A stretch of DNA of 64,000 nt. Origin: an uncultured Pelagibacteraceae bacterium. GTDB taxonomy: Bacteria > Pseudomonadota > Alphaproteobacteria > Pelagibacterales > Pelagibacteraceae. Location of the stretch: contig CABXRR010000003.1 of assembly GCA_902514695.1 (NCBI GenBank), positions 1 to 64,000 on the forward strand, read 5' to 3'. Numbering within the stretch: position 1 is the stretch's first letter; the number at the start of each line of letters is the position of its first letter. A program made the position numbers and the translations under genes. Of this stretch, positions 16,849 through 26,129 are shown in pieces. The notes beneath the pieces are model-generated. The model made no database searches. It worked only from the letters and a program-made list of their open reading frames with translations, and was not told where the DNA came from.

Positions 16849-18788
16849 AGTTTTTTTTTAATCTCTTTAATTATACTTTCCGAACTTAATTTAAAATGTT
16901 CATAAATTTCTTTATAAGGTGCACTTTTTCCGAAATCATTAATTCCAAAGTTTAATCCATTCGTACCTGTATATTTTTTCCAATAATTTGTTTCAGAAGC
17001 TTCAATAGAAACAACCATTTCAGTTTCAGTTAGAATTTTATTTTTATAATCTTTACTTTGTTGATCAAATAATTCCTGACAAGGCATGGATATTACTTTC
17101 GAATAAATACTTTCTGTGGCTAATTTATGACTAATGTCACAAGCTAAACTTGTTTCTGAACCTGAGGAAATTAATGTCAATTTTATTTCTTCTCCAGTTC
17201 TTAAAACTTCATAAGCACCACAAGATGATTCATTTTTTGTGTTATATTGATTTCTTATTGGTTTAACACCCTGTCGTGTTAGAGCGATTACACTTGGTGT
17301 ATTTTTACTTTCAATAGCTAATTGCCAACTCTCAAATGTTTCAATTAAGTCAGCTGGTCTAAATACATTCAGATTTGGAATTGATCTTAAACCAGTTAGT
17401 TGTTCAATTGGCTGATGAGTTGGTCCATCTTCTCCAAGTCCAATAGAATCATGTGTAAAAATATAAATAACTCTTTGTTTCATCATAGCCGCCAATCTAA
17501 TAGATGGCTTGCAGTAATCACTAAAAATTAAAAAAGTTCCACCATATGGGATCAAATTACTATGCAAAGCTATTCCGTTCATTATTCCACACATTGCATG
17601 TTCTCTAACTCCATAGTGAATATAATTTCCTGAAAAATTTGTTGGCTTAATTATTTTATGGTCTTTAGTTTTAGTATTATTTGAACCAGCAAGATCAGCT
17701 GAACCTCCAATAAGATTTGGCAATTTAGAAACTATATCTAAAAACATTTCAGAAGCTTTTCTGGTTGCTAGAGATTTAGAGTTTTTTAAGTAATTTTTTT
17801 TAAGTTTTTCAATTGAATTATTGAATGAACTTAGTTTTTCATTTTTTAATAAAATATTTTTAAATTTATTTTCATGTTTCTTAGCTTTTTTGCTAGCTTC
17901 ATTCCCAATTTTTTTCCACTCATTTAATAAATTTTTTGAAATTTGAAAAGGTTCATATTTCCATCCTAATTTTTTTCTTACTAAATTTATTTCATCTTCT
18001 CCTAAAGGACTTCCATGAGATGATGCTTTTCCACTTTTATTTGGTGAGCCATAACCAATTGTCGTTTTACAAGAAATGGCAATAGGCCTTTTTGATTTTT
18101 GTGCTTTTTTTAAAGCTTTGGTTATCTCTTTGTAATTATGACCATTAATTTTTAAATAATTCCAACCATAACTCTTAAACCTTTTTTCGTGGTCATCAGA
18201 AACAGCTAAGCTAGTTGGTCCATCAATAGAAATTGAATTATTGTCAAAAAGTAAAATCAGATTTTTTAATTTTAAATGTCCAGCTAGACTTAATGCTTCA
18301 TGGCTTATTCCTTCCATTAAGCATCCATCTCCAGCTAGGACATAAGTTTTGTGATTAATTTTTTTTTTACCAAGTTTTTTTTTTAAAATTTCTTCTGATA
18401 TAGCAAAACCAACTGCATTCGAAATTCCTTGCCCTAAGGGACCAGTAGTAGTCTCTATTCCAGAATTTGGATGGTATTCAGGATGACCGGCACAAATGCA
18501 ATCTATTTGTCTAAAATTTTTTATATCAGATATTGAAACACTTTTATAACCAGTCAAATATAAAAGTGAATAAAGCAACATAGAACCATGTCCCGCAGAA
18601 AGCACAAACCTGTCCCTGTTTATCCAGCTTGGGTTCTTTGGGTTAAAATTTAAAAAATCTTTAAAAAGGACAGTTGCCACATCAGCCATTCCCATTGGCA
18701 TTCCTGGATGCCCAGAATTAGCTTTTTGAACTGCATCCATAGACAAAAATCTAATACAATTAGCTAGTTCTTTATATTGTTTGCTCAA
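16845..18788 (-). CDS. tkt: transketolase
   Basis: This TPP-dependent enzyme of 647 residues moves two-carbon units between sugar phosphates. Seen in order are [14 protein letters not shown], the TPP/Mg site [13 protein letters not shown] with [10 protein letters not shown], the pyrimidine-domain segment [15 protein letters not shown] and the C-terminal IEASETNYW. It is the first gene of the - strand tkt-gap-pgk-fba run, and its start faces the zapA-side gene across a 55-base gap that must hold both promoters. Confidence 0.97.
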   Translation of the reverse strand: MSKQYKELANCIRFLSMDAVQKANSGHPGMPMGMADVATVLFKDFLNFNPKNPSWINRDRFVLSAGHGSMLLYSLLYLTGYKSVSISDIKNFRQIDCICAGHPEYHPNSGIETTTGPLGQGISNAVGFAISEEILKKKLGKKKINHKTYVLAGDGCLMEGISHEALSLAGHLKLKNLILLFDNNSISIDGPTSLAVSDDHEKRFKSYGWNYLKINGHNYKEITKALKKAQKSKRPIAISCKTTIGYGSPNKSGKASSHGSPLGEDEINLVRKKLGWKYEPFQISKNLLNEWKKIGNEASKKAKKHENKFKNILLKNEKLSSFNNSIEKLKKNYLKNSKSLATRKASEMFLDIVSKLPNLIGGSADLAGSNNTKTKDHKIIKPTNFSGNYIHYGVREHAMCGIMNGIALHSNLIPYGGTFLIFSDYCKPSIRLAAMMKQRVIYIFTHDSIGLGEDGPTHQPIEQLTGLRSIPNLNVFRPADLIETFESWQLAIESKNTPSVIALTRQGVKPIRNQYNTKNESSCGAYEVLRTGEEIKLTLISSGSETSLACDISHKLATESIYSKVISMPCQELFDQQSKDYKNKILTETEMVVSIEASETNYWKKYTGTNGLNFGINDFGKSAPYKEIYEHFKLSSESIIKEIKKKL

Positions 18789-18828
18789 AAAATTATCCTG
18801 CCTAGACTAAGAAGATTCTATTTAATAA

Positions 18829-18834
18829 TATAAT
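18829..18834 (+). promoter_or_regulatory. consensus -10 box, apparently giving a leaderless start
   Basis: A perfect TATAAT ends 9 bases before the ATG at 18844, so transcription should begin about 3 bases before, or at, the start codon. There is no ribosome site. The -35 region is poor. The gap to the divergent tkt is only 55 bases. Confidence 0.4.
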
Positions 18835-18843
18835 TATATATAT

Positions 18844-19167
18844 ATGAAATCTGTGACTGAAAAAGAAAAAAGATTGAATTTGGCGTTAACAAAATTAAAA
18901 AATTTAAATCTCGGAAACCCAGAAATAAAAAAAAACATTGAAAATTTAAAAAGTCAGAAAAATCAATTAGAAATTGAAAAACAAGATTTAGAGGAAAAAT
19001 TTAAAAGTTTAACAGATGATTTTAATAATTTAAGTAAAAAATTAGATGAATTTCAAAATCAAGAAAAAATTGAGCAAAAAAAACAAATGGAGTTTTCTGA
19101 AAAAATTGATGAATTAAATCAAGAAACAGATACTTTACTAGAAGAAATAGATAAATGGCAAACGTAA
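18844..19167 (+). CDS. coiled-coil protein, DUF4164-like
   Basis: The 107-residue, highly charged protein is almost wholly predicted coiled coil, with repeating Leu at heptad spacing from about residue 10 to 100 and many Lys/Glu/Gln. It has no signal peptide or membrane span. Small coiled-coil proteins of the DUF4164 type precede zapA in alphaproteobacteria, and it overlaps zapA by 13 bases. A role with ZapA in cell division is inferred from position only. A TATAAT lies just ahead of the ATG. Confidence 0.6.
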   Translation: MKSVTEKEKRLNLALTKLKNLNLGNPEIKKNIENLKSQKNQLEIEKQDLEEKFKSLTDDFNNLSKKLDEFQNQEKIEQKKQMEFSEKIDELNQETDTLLEEIDKWQT

Positions 19168-19598
19168 GTATTAAATTTAACGGAAAAGAATTTTTGTTAT
19201 CATGTGAGGATGGACAAGAAGAACATTTAGAAGAATTATTAATTCAAATTAATCAAAAATTCAATAATCTTAAAAACGATTTAGGAAATTTAGGTGAAAA
19301 TAAACTTTTATTAATTACAGCTGTTAAAGTAATGGATGAATATTATGAAACTAAGAAAAAAGTAGATCAAAAAAAGGATGAATTAAAAAATTTGACTAAT
19401 AAATTTAAAGAACTTAAATCTTTAATCTATGAATATAGAGATAAAAAAGAATTAGAAATTGATCAATTAAATGAAAACCATTTTAAGTTAAAAGAAGAAA
19501 TTGAAAAAAATAAAGAAAATTACGAAAAACTAATTGATGAAGCAACTGATGAAATTTCAAGTTTTGTTGAAAAGGCAAATTTAGAAAATTTATCTTAA
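19155..19598 (+). CDS. zapA: cell division protein ZapA
   Basis: The N-terminal part matches ZapA: ANVSIKFNGKEFLLSCEDGQEEHLEEL, a predicted beta-hairpin, then a helix with LLLITAVKVMDEYYETKKK. ZapA bundles FtsZ filaments at the Z ring. The product is long for the family (147 residues) because of a C-terminal coiled coil from about residue 60. It overlaps the preceding coiled-coil gene by 13 bases and is followed after 7 bases by the folate gene. No 6S RNA fits between zapA and the cyclo-ligase gene, where it lies in many bacteria. Confidence 0.85.
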   Translation: MANVSIKFNGKEFLLSCEDGQEEHLEELLIQINQKFNNLKNDLGNLGENKLLLITAVKVMDEYYETKKKVDQKKDELKNLTNKFKELKSLIYEYRDKKELEIDQLNENHFKLKEEIEKNKENYEKLIDEATDEISSFVEKANLENLS

Positions 19599-19605
19599 AA
19601 TCATT

Positions 19606-20145
19606 GTGTCAAAATCTCAACTCAGAAAAAAAATTTTAAAAATTAGGAAAAGAAAATACCCCAAGTATGAAGAGATAAATTTTAACAATATTATAAAAAT
19701 AGTAAAAAAAGAAAAAATTAACAATAAAATTATTGGTGGATATTATCCATATAATTATGAAGTAAATGTAATTAAAATTTTAGAGAAATTTGAAAAACTA
19801 AATTTCTTAGTTACATTGCCTAAAATAAATAAAAACTATCAAATGGATTTTTTTCATTGGTCGGCTAAAGATCCCTTATTAATTAACAAATATGGAATTC
19901 CTGAGCCAACTTCAAACAAAATAAATTATCCTAATATTTTGTTAGTACCTCTTGTGGCTTTTGACAAACATCTTAATAGAGTTGGCTATGGTGGAGGATT
20001 TTACGATAGATATATAAAAAAACTTAAGAAAAAAAAAAAGATTATAACAATCGGTTTAGCTTATTCTTTTCAAAAAGCTAAAAAGATACCAATTAATAAA
20101 TATGACATTAAATTAGATTTTATAGTCACAGAAAAACAAAACTAA
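19606..20145 (+). CDS. 5-formyltetrahydrofolate cyclo-ligase
   Basis: The 179-residue enzyme converts 5-formyl-THF to 5,10-methenyl-THF with ATP. The family signatures are GYYPYNYEVNV and VPLVAFDKHLNRVGYGGGFYDRYI, with the GYGGGFYDR loop at 127-135. The start is GTG at 19606, preceded by a weak ribosome site; no nearby ATG fits. The gene lies 7 bases after zapA and directly abuts the phosphoesterase gene, whose ATG comes straight after its stop. Confidence 0.93.
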   Translation: MSKSQLRKKILKIRKRKYPKYEEINFNNIIKIVKKEKINNKIIGGYYPYNYEVNVIKILEKFEKLNFLVTLPKINKNYQMDFFHWSAKDPLLINKYGIPEPTSNKINYPNILLVPLVAFDKHLNRVGYGGGFYDRYIKKLKKKKKIITIGLAYSFQKAKKIPINKYDIKLDFIVTEKQN

Positions 20146-20949
20146 ATGAAAATATTATTTTTAGGGGACGTGGTTGGAATTTCAGGTTGTTCGAAAATAA
20201 TGAATAATCTTCTTAATCAAATAAAGATAAATAATATTGATTTTGTAATTGTAAATGCTGAAAATGCGGATGACACAGGTGTTGGATTAACAAAAGAAAT
20301 TTGTGAGGATTTTTTTAGATGTGGTGTTAATGTGATCACAACTGGAAATCATGTTTGGGATCAAAAAAATATAATGAATTTTATAGATAAAGAAAATCGA
20401 TTACTACGTCCAAAAAATTTATTTGAACCAGCACCAGGTAAAGGATTTGAAATTTATACTACTTCTAAAGATATTAAAATTGGTGTCCTAAATTTAATGG
20501 GAAATGTTTTTATGAAAAAATGTGAGGATGTTTTTGAAACGTCAAAAAACTTTATGGAAAAATATAAATTAAAAGAAGATTATGATTTTCTAGTAGTTGA
20601 TTTTCATGGAGAAATTACTAGTGAGAAAAATGCTGTAGGACATTATTTTGATGGAAAAGCAACTTTGGTTATTGGAACTCATACACATATACCAACTAAT
20701 GATGCTAGAGTTTTAGAAAATGGAACTGCGTATCAAACAGATGCAGGAATGTGTGGTGATTATAATTCAGTAATAGGAATGAATAAAAATAATTCATTAA
20801 ATAGATTTTTAAAAAAAGACTCTATTAAACACTTCCCGGCAGAGGGTGAGGCCACTTTATGTGGTGTTATTGTTGATTGTGATATAAAAACAGGTTTAGC
20901 TAAAAAAATAAAAAGTTTTATTTTTGGAGGTCAGTTGAGTAATACTTAA
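20146..20949 (+). CDS. YmdB-family metallophosphoesterase
   Basis: The 267-residue product is a calcineurin-like phosphoesterase of the YmdB type: FLGDVVG with Asp8, VNAENADDTGVG, TTGNHVWD (Asn-His), DFHGEITSEK and GTHTHIPT (metal His). Characterised members hydrolyse 2',3'- or 3',5'-cyclic nucleotides and affect RNA turnover. It lies with no gap after the cyclo-ligase and 7 bases before yebC. The substrate here is unknown. Confidence 0.9.
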   Translation: MKILFLGDVVGISGCSKIMNNLLNQIKINNIDFVIVNAENADDTGVGLTKEICEDFFRCGVNVITTGNHVWDQKNIMNFIDKENRLLRPKNLFEPAPGKGFEIYTTSKDIKIGVLNLMGNVFMKKCEDVFETSKNFMEKYKLKEDYDFLVVDFHGEITSEKNAVGHYFDGKATLVIGTHTHIPTNDARVLENGTAYQTDAGMCGDYNSVIGMNKNNSLNRFLKKDSIKHFPAEGEATLCGVIVDCDIKTGLAKKIKSFIFGGQLSNT

Positions 20950-20956
20950 ATAATTT

Positions 20957-21679
20957 ATGGCAGGACATTCACATTGGGCGGGTATTAAACATAAAAAAGG
21001 TAAAGCTGATAAGCAGAGATCAAAAATTTTTTCGAAATTATCAAAAGAAATAACTGTAGCAGCAAAGCTAGGAGATAAAGATCCTGCAATGAATCCCAGA
21101 CTGAGATCTGCTATTCAAGCTGCAAGGTCAGCAAATATGCCAAAAGATAATATTGAAAGAGCAATCGATAAATCATCTGTTAACACTGAATTAAATTTTG
21201 AAAATTTAAGGTATGAAGGCTTTGGCCCAGATAAGGTTGCTGTTATTGTAGAAACTCTCACGGATAATAAAAACAGAACTGCATCTAATATCAGAACTAT
21301 TTTTCAAAAAGCTGGAGGCAGTCTTGGTACCCAGGGCTCTGCTTCACATAATTTTAATCAATTAGGTATAATTAAAATTGAAAAAAAAGAGGTTTCAGAT
21401 GAACGTATCTTAGAATTAGCTATAAATGCCGGTGCTGACGAATGTAAATCAAATAGTTATTTTCATGAAATTCAATGTCCAATTAACGAAATATACAATG
21501 TGAAGAAAGAATTAGAAAAAGAAATTAATAATTTCATATCAACTGAAATTGAATGGCGACCACTTAACAGTATTGAAATTTCTAAAAATAAACATGAAAA
21601 TTTGATTAATTTTTTTGAAACATTAGAAGAGGATGATGATGTACAAAATATTTATTCAAATGTTGAATTTATAAAATAG
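20957..21679 (+). CDS. yebC: YebC/PmpR-family protein
   Basis: The 240-residue product begins MAGHSHWAGIKHKKGKADKQ and contains RLRSAIQAARSANMPKDNIERAI and GYEGFGP-like YEGFGPDKVAVIVE, the hallmarks of the three-domain YebC family. The family has been described as a DNA-binding regulator and, more recently, as a translation factor for proline-rich stretches. In many alphaproteobacteria yebC precedes ruvC-ruvA-ruvB; here a ruvC-like gene follows after 3 bases but ruvA and ruvB do not. Confidence 0.95.
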   Translation: MAGHSHWAGIKHKKGKADKQRSKIFSKLSKEITVAAKLGDKDPAMNPRLRSAIQAARSANMPKDNIERAIDKSSVNTELNFENLRYEGFGPDKVAVIVETLTDNKNRTASNIRTIFQKAGGSLGTQGSASHNFNQLGIIKIEKKEVSDERILELAINAGADECKSNSYFHEIQCPINEIYNVKKELEKEINNFISTEIEWRPLNSIEISKNKHENLINFFETLEEDDDVQNIYSNVEFIK

Positions 21680-21682
21680 ATT

Positions 21683-22177
21683 ATGTTAATTATCGGCATA
21701 GACCCTGGAATATCTGGATCAATTTGTTTTTTTGAAGACGGAAAAATTATTGATGTAATTGAAATGCCAACGATGACAGATGGGAAAAAAAATAAAAGGC
21801 AAGTGAATGGTTCTCAAATTTACAACGAAATTTTAAAAAGGATAAATAAAATTGAAAAACAAAATATTAGGGTAATTATAGAACAAGTTTCAGCAATGCC
21901 AGGTCAAGGAGTTACAAGTATGTTTAATTTTGGACAATCTTTTGGAATTTTAAAAGGAATTTGTTCTGCAATGCAATTACCAATGTATTTTATAAGACCA
22001 GCTAAATGGAAAAAATATTTTAGTTTAATTAATTCAGAAAAGGACGCTAGTAGAACCAAAGCAATAGAGATGTTTCCATCTTTTTCATGGCAACTTTCAA
22101 AAAAAAAAGACTCAAATAAAGCAGACGCAATATTAATTGCTAGTTTTTACTACGAAACATATAAATTTGAGGAATAA
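21683..22177 (+). CDS. RuvC-like Holliday-junction resolvase (phage-associated type)
   Basis: The 164-residue RNase H-fold product starts MLIIGIDPGISGS (Asp7), has VIIEQVSAMPGQGVTSMFNF with Glu67, and ends with KADAILIASF (Asp148), giving the acidic residues expected for a RuvC-type nuclease. The central MPTM, FNFGQSF and RPAKWKKYF segments belong to the compact relatives common in phages and many bacterial genomes rather than to classical RuvC. It stands where ruvC is expected after yebC, but tolQ follows in 51 bases without ruvA, ruvB or ybgC. Resolvase activity is inferred from the family. Confidence 0.8.
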   Translation: MLIIGIDPGISGSICFFEDGKIIDVIEMPTMTDGKKNKRQVNGSQIYNEILKRINKIEKQNIRVIIEQVSAMPGQGVTSMFNFGQSFGILKGICSAMQLPMYFIRPAKWKKYFSLINSEKDASRTKAIEMFPSFSWQLSKKKDSNKADAILIASFYYETYKFEE

Positions 22178-22228
22178 TTTGATAAATCAAAGACAAATTC
22201 ATGACACATTTAAGTGTGAGAAGGCTTT

Positions 22229-22903
22229 ATGGAAGCTGATATTTCAACTCAAGCAGTAGGATTAGCATCAAGTGCTGATTTTTCTCTTTTAAATTTATTC
22301 ATTCGTGCAGACATTATAGTCAAAACTGTAATTATTTTGTTAATAGCTTGTTCAATTTATTCATGGGCAGTAATTATAGAAAAAATTAGATTATTTAAAA
22401 AAATAAATCAATCTACTGAAGAGTTTGAGACAAAGTTTTGGAATTCTAAGTCTGCAGAGTCATTTTATAATAATCTTCCATCAAACACAGAAGACCCAAT
22501 GGCATTAGTTTTTAAAGATGCAATGCAGAGTTTATTAAAAAGAAAATCAAAAACTGACTTACATGACAGGATGACCACTATGTTGGAGACTGGAATAGAA
22601 AAACAGATGTCTAAAATAAGTAAAGGTTATACTTTCTTAGCAACAGTAGGATCCACTGCTCCTTTTATTGGTTTATTTGGAACAGTCTGGGGAATCATGA
22701 ATTCCTTTCAATCTATTGCAATTTCAAGAAATACTAGTTTAGCTATAGTTGCACCTGGAATAGCAGAAGCGTTATTTGCAACAGCGTTAGGATTGTTGGC
22801 GGCAATCCCTGCAGTTATTGCATATAATAAATTTAATAACGACTCAATTTTGTATTCAAAAAAATTAGAAAATTTTTCAAAAAGATTTTTAACTATAATC
22901 TAA
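22229..22903 (+). CDS. tolQ: Tol-Pal system proton channel subunit TolQ
   Basis: The 224-residue inner-membrane protein has three spans: near residues 30-48, then about 133-155 and 170-195. The last two lie in the conserved ATVGSTAPFIGLFGTVWGIM and IAEALFATALGLLAAIPAVI stretches. TolQ with TolR forms the motor that uses the proton gradient to work TolA. It has a ribosome site (AGAAGG) about 5 bases before the ATG and opens the tolQRAB-pal-cpoB operon. The usual upstream ybgC is missing. Confidence 0.96.
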   Translation: MEADISTQAVGLASSADFSLLNLFIRADIIVKTVIILLIACSIYSWAVIIEKIRLFKKINQSTEEFETKFWNSKSAESFYNNLPSNTEDPMALVFKDAMQSLLKRKSKTDLHDRMTTMLETGIEKQMSKISKGYTFLATVGSTAPFIGLFGTVWGIMNSFQSIAISRNTSLAIVAPGIAEALFATALGLLAAIPAVIAYNKFNNDSILYSKKLENFSKRFLTII

Positions 22904-22904
22904 A

Positions 22905-23321
22905 ATGGCTTTTAAATTAAACCGTTCATCAAAGGAACCAATGAGCGAAATAAATGTTACACCATTTGTTGATGTAATGTTGGTACTTTTAATTATATTT
23001 ATGGTTACGGCTCCTCTTTTGACTGTAGGAGTGCAGGTAGATTTGCCAGAAAGTTCAGCAGACTCTCTTCCCGAAGAAGCTGAACCTTTAACATTATCTA
23101 TTAATTCAAAAGGAGAGATTTTTATACAAGAGTCAAAAGTAGAATATGATAAAATTATAGCTAAAGTATTGGCTGTTTCAAAAAATAGAACTGACACAAG
23201 AATTTATGTAAGAGGTGATAAAACTATAAACTATGGAAGAGTTTTGGAAATTATGGGCCTCTTGTCAGGGTCAGGTTTTACAAAAGTAGCACTTATTTCT
23301 GAGCCATATAAAGAAAGGTAA
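22905..23321 (+). CDS. tolR: Tol-Pal system protein TolR
   Basis: This is a 138-residue ExbD/TolR protein with a single span (MLVLLIIFMVTAPLL, about 25-40). It is preceded by SEINVTPFVDVMLVLL, where the Asp (of FVD) is the proton-carrying residue. The periplasmic C-terminal domain follows (IYVRGDKTINYGRVLEIMGLL). It lies 1 base after tolQ and 6 before tolA. It works with TolQ as the energising unit. Confidence 0.96.
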   Translation: MAFKLNRSSKEPMSEINVTPFVDVMLVLLIIFMVTAPLLTVGVQVDLPESSADSLPEEAEPLTLSINSKGEIFIQESKVEYDKIIAKVLAVSKNRTDTRIYVRGDKTINYGRVLEIMGLLSGSGFTKVALISEPYKER

Positions 23322-23327
23322 GCAAAA

Positions 23328-24137
23328 GTGAATAAAAGCTTATTAATCTCCTCTGTTTTACATTTGATATTAATTATTATTACAGCGATGAGCTTGCCAT
23401 TTTTGGCAAAAAAACCAATTGATCTTCCACCAATTGTATCAGTTGAATTAATACAAATTACAGACAAGACCAACATCCCATTTGCTCCAAAAGCAAAAAA
23501 AACAATTGAAAAAATAAAAGAAAAGGAAAAAAAGTTAGTTTCTGAGCAAGCACCGCCAAAAAAAGTTAAAAAAATTAAACCTGACTCGGTACCAATGCCA
23601 GAGGACAAAGTAAAAAAGGTTGAAAAAATTAAAGAGGATAAACAAAACCCTGAAAAAATTGATAATGAAGTAAAGCAAGTATCTGAATTTGAGAAAAAAG
23701 AGTTATTTGATCCTAACAATATAGCAGCATTAATTGATAAATCTAAAATTGAAACATCTGAAACCAATAAAAAGACAGATAAAGTTACACAAGATCAACA
23801 GAAAAATTTAGAAAATACTGGTTTATCTTTAAGTGAAGAAGATGCTTTAAAAGCACAAATATTTGGTTGTTGGAGTATACCTTTGGGTTTACCATATAAT
23901 GAAAATTTATTGGTAAGAATAAAACTTCAACTAAATCCTGATGGCACTGTGTCTCAATCAGAAATATTGGATCATGCTAGAATGAATAAACCAGGTCAAG
24001 GATTTTATAAAGTTTTAGCCGAAAGTGCATTGAGAGCTGTGAAATTATGTCAACCACTTAGAGTACCAACTACTGGGTATGAAAGATGGAAAGAATTACA
24101 ATTAAATTTTGATGCAAGAGAGATGCTAGAAGGGTAA
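23328..24137 (+). CDS. tolA: TolA-like protein (TonB C-terminal fold)
   Basis: The 269-residue product has one N-terminal span (about residues 5-23, [19 protein letters not shown]), a long Lys/Glu/Pro-rich helical middle (about 45-150) and a C-terminal globular domain ([14 protein letters not shown] through LCQPLRVPT) of the TolA/TonB type. The domain would reach Pal across the periplasm. The start is GTG at 23328 with a weak ribosome site. The middle domain is short compared with enteric TolA. Identity rests on the order tolQ-tolR-this-tolB. Confidence 0.88.
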   Translation: MNKSLLISSVLHLILIIITAMSLPFLAKKPIDLPPIVSVELIQITDKTNIPFAPKAKKTIEKIKEKEKKLVSEQAPPKKVKKIKPDSVPMPEDKVKKVEKIKEDKQNPEKIDNEVKQVSEFEKKELFDPNNIAALIDKSKIETSETNKKTDKVTQDQQKNLENTGLSLSEEDALKAQIFGCWSIPLGLPYNENLLVRIKLQLNPDGTVSQSEILDHARMNKPGQGFYKVLAESALRAVKLCQPLRVPTTGYERWKELQLNFDAREMLEG

Positions 24138-24145
24138 TATATCTT

Positions 24146-25486
24146 ATGAAAAGAATTTTTATAATAATTTTATTTCTTATTTTACCTGCCAAAGCCTTTG
24201 CTTTGATCGAGGTCGATATTACTAGAGGTAATTTAAATCCTCTTCCTATAGCAGTATCTCCTTTATCGATTGATGAAAATTCAAGACAGAATTTTCAAAA
24301 AATCCTGAAAAAAAAAAATATAGGTATAGAAATTTCAGCAGTTGTTGAAAAAAATTTGAAGACTTCGGGATTATTTAATCCATTAAATAAAGATGCTTTT
24401 CTTCAAGAGCCAGATATTGCAAATCTTAAACCAAGATTTGAAGATTGGAATTTAATTAAAGCTCAAGCATTAATTACAGGGAAAGTAAATTTTGTAGATG
24501 ATAAGTTAAGGGTTGAGTTTAGATTGTGGGATGTTCTTGCCGGAAAAGAAATGATGGCTCTTGCTTTTACAACAGTTCCAAATAATTGGAGAAGAGTAGG
24601 CCACATTATAACAGATAAAGTTTACGAACGTTTAACAGGTGAAAAAGGTTATTTTGATACGAGAATAATTTATGTAGCTGAAGAAGGTCCAAAAACTAGA
24701 AGAGTAAAAAAACTTGCAATTATGGATCAGGATGGAGAAAATAATAAATTTTTAACTTTAGGAAATGAGCTTGTATTAACACCTAGGTTTAATCCTACAA
24801 GTCAGATGGTTACTTATCTATCCTATTTTAGAAATTTACCTAGAGTTTACCTTTTAGATATCGAAACAGGAATGCAAGAGGTGGTTGGTGATTTTCCTGG
24901 AATGACTTTTGCACCAAGGTTTTCCCCTGATGGAAAAAAAATTATAATGAGTTTTGCTAAAGATGGCAATTCAGATATATATACCATGGATTTAGAGAAT
25001 AGAATTGTTGAAAAAATTACCAATCATCCTTCAATAGATACTTCACCCTCATATTCTCCAGACGGAAAATATATTTGTTTTAACTCTGATAGAAGTGGTT
25101 ATCAGCAAATTTATATTATGAAAAAAGATGGTAGTAATGTAAAAAGGATTTCTTTTGGAAGAGGATTATATGGAACACCAGTTTGGTCTCCAAGGGGAGA
25201 TTTAATTGCATTTACCAAATTACATAAAGGAAAATTTTATATTGGAGTTATGAGAACAGATGGAAGTGGAGAAAGATTGTTGACAGAAAATTTTTATCAA
25301 GAAGCACCTTCATGGTCACCCAATGGTAGGGTTTTAATTTTTTATAGGGAGACCAAAACTAATGATAAGGGAGAGGGTTTTTCCGCCAAATTATGGTCTA
25401 TTGATTTGACAGGATATAATGAGAGGCTTGTAACCACCCCAACGGATGCATCAGACCCATCATGGTCATCTTTATTAAGTAATTAA
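24146..25486 (+). CDS. tolB: Tol-Pal system protein TolB
   Basis: The 446-residue periplasmic protein begins with a signal peptide ([16 protein letters not shown], cleavage near residue 19). It has an N-terminal alpha/beta domain and, from about 190, a six-bladed propeller built of repeats such as [28 protein letters not shown] and [13 protein letters not shown]. TolB binds Pal and is freed by TolA pulling during envelope constriction. It lies 8 bases after tolA. Confidence 0.96.
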   Translation: MKRIFIIILFLILPAKAFALIEVDITRGNLNPLPIAVSPLSIDENSRQNFQKILKKKNIGIEISAVVEKNLKTSGLFNPLNKDAFLQEPDIANLKPRFEDWNLIKAQALITGKVNFVDDKLRVEFRLWDVLAGKEMMALAFTTVPNNWRRVGHIITDKVYERLTGEKGYFDTRIIYVAEEGPKTRRVKKLAIMDQDGENNKFLTLGNELVLTPRFNPTSQMVTYLSYFRNLPRVYLLDIETGMQEVVGDFPGMTFAPRFSPDGKKIIMSFAKDGNSDIYTMDLENRIVEKITNHPSIDTSPSYSPDGKYICFNSDRSGYQQIYIMKKDGSNVKRISFGRGLYGTPVWSPRGDLIAFTKLHKGKFYIGVMRTDGSGERLLTENFYQEAPSWSPNGRVLIFYRETKTNDKGEGFSAKLWSIDLTGYNERLVTTPTDASDPSWSSLLSN

Positions 25487-25570
25487 ACACTATTATCTTG
25501 ATTTTTTAACTTGAAACATCTAATTAGTTGTGAAAAAGTAAGAATAAGAAATATTGATCAAGGAGCAATA

Positions 25571-26050
25571 ATGAAACTAAACAAAATTCTAAAAAACGCT
25601 TTTTTAATAACAGTTGCGTGTTTAGCACTATCTGCATGTGCAACATCAAAGAAATCAACAGGACAAATGCAAGGTGACGTATACACAGGCACAGACACTG
25701 TTGAATACTTAGCTTCAGGAGTTCCTGACAGAGTTTTCTTTGCAACAAACGAGTCAGTTTTAACCACGGCTTCAAGAGAGACATTAAGAAAACAAGCAGC
25801 TTGGTTAAGAAAAAATTCTGATATCACTATTGTTCTAGAAGGACATGCTGATGAGAGAGGTACAAGAGAGTACAACTTAGCTTTAGGTGAAAGAAGAGCA
25901 AATGCTGCAAAAGACTATTTAATGACTTATGGAATTTCTTCAGACAGAATATCTGTTTTAAGTTATGGTAAAGAAAGACCTGTTGACTCAGGATCAAATC
26001 CTTTAGCATGGTCAAAAAATAGAAGATCAGTATCTGTTAAAGCAAATTAA
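25571..26050 (+). CDS. pal: peptidoglycan-associated lipoprotein Pal
   Basis: The 159-residue outer-membrane lipoprotein has a signal peptide with lipobox LSAC (Cys23) and an OmpA-type C-terminal domain. The peptidoglycan-binding parts are FFATNESVLTTASRETL, EGHADERGTREYN and GERRANAAKDYL. The ATG at 25571 is chosen because AGGAG lies 5 bases before it and the signal peptide starts there; an in-frame TTG at 25511 would add 20 unlikely residues. It follows tolB by 84 bases and is followed by a terminator. Confidence 0.96.
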   Translation: MKLNKILKNAFLITVACLALSACATSKKSTGQMQGDVYTGTDTVEYLASGVPDRVFFATNESVLTTASRETLRKQAAWLRKNSDITIVLEGHADERGTREYNLALGERRANAAKDYLMTYGISSDRISVLSYGKERPVDSGSNPLAWSKNRRSVSVKAN

Positions 26051-26062
26051 ATATTATATCTC

Positions 26063-26103
26063 AAAGACCCTTGTTCGTTAAATGAATGAGGGTCTTTTTT
26101 TTG
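26063..26103 (+). terminator. Rho-independent terminator after pal
   Basis: AAAGACCC (26063-26070) pairs with GGGTCTTT (26090-26097), extended inwards by a further run of pairs and closed by a small loop. A run of T's follows (to about 26103). It ends the tolQRAB-pal transcript 13 bases after the pal stop. The next gene, cpoB, begins at 26130 and so needs its own promoter or read-through. Confidence 0.85.
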
Positions 26104-26129
26104 CCATTATTTTAATAATAACCTGAGAT

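Noticed and set aside
19590-19610. 6S RNA between zapA and the cyclo-ligase gene
   Set aside because: The usual location was checked, but only 7 bases separate the genes, so no 6S RNA fits.
23231-23767. 178-codon open frame antisense to tolR/tolA
   Set aside because: The Phe/Ser-rich product mirrors the Lys/Glu-rich tolA; tolQRAB order and domains support the + strand.
25511-25570. TTG start 20 codons upstream for pal
   Set aside because: AGGAG and the lipoprotein signal peptide both point to ATG 25571; the extra residues would spoil the signal peptide.
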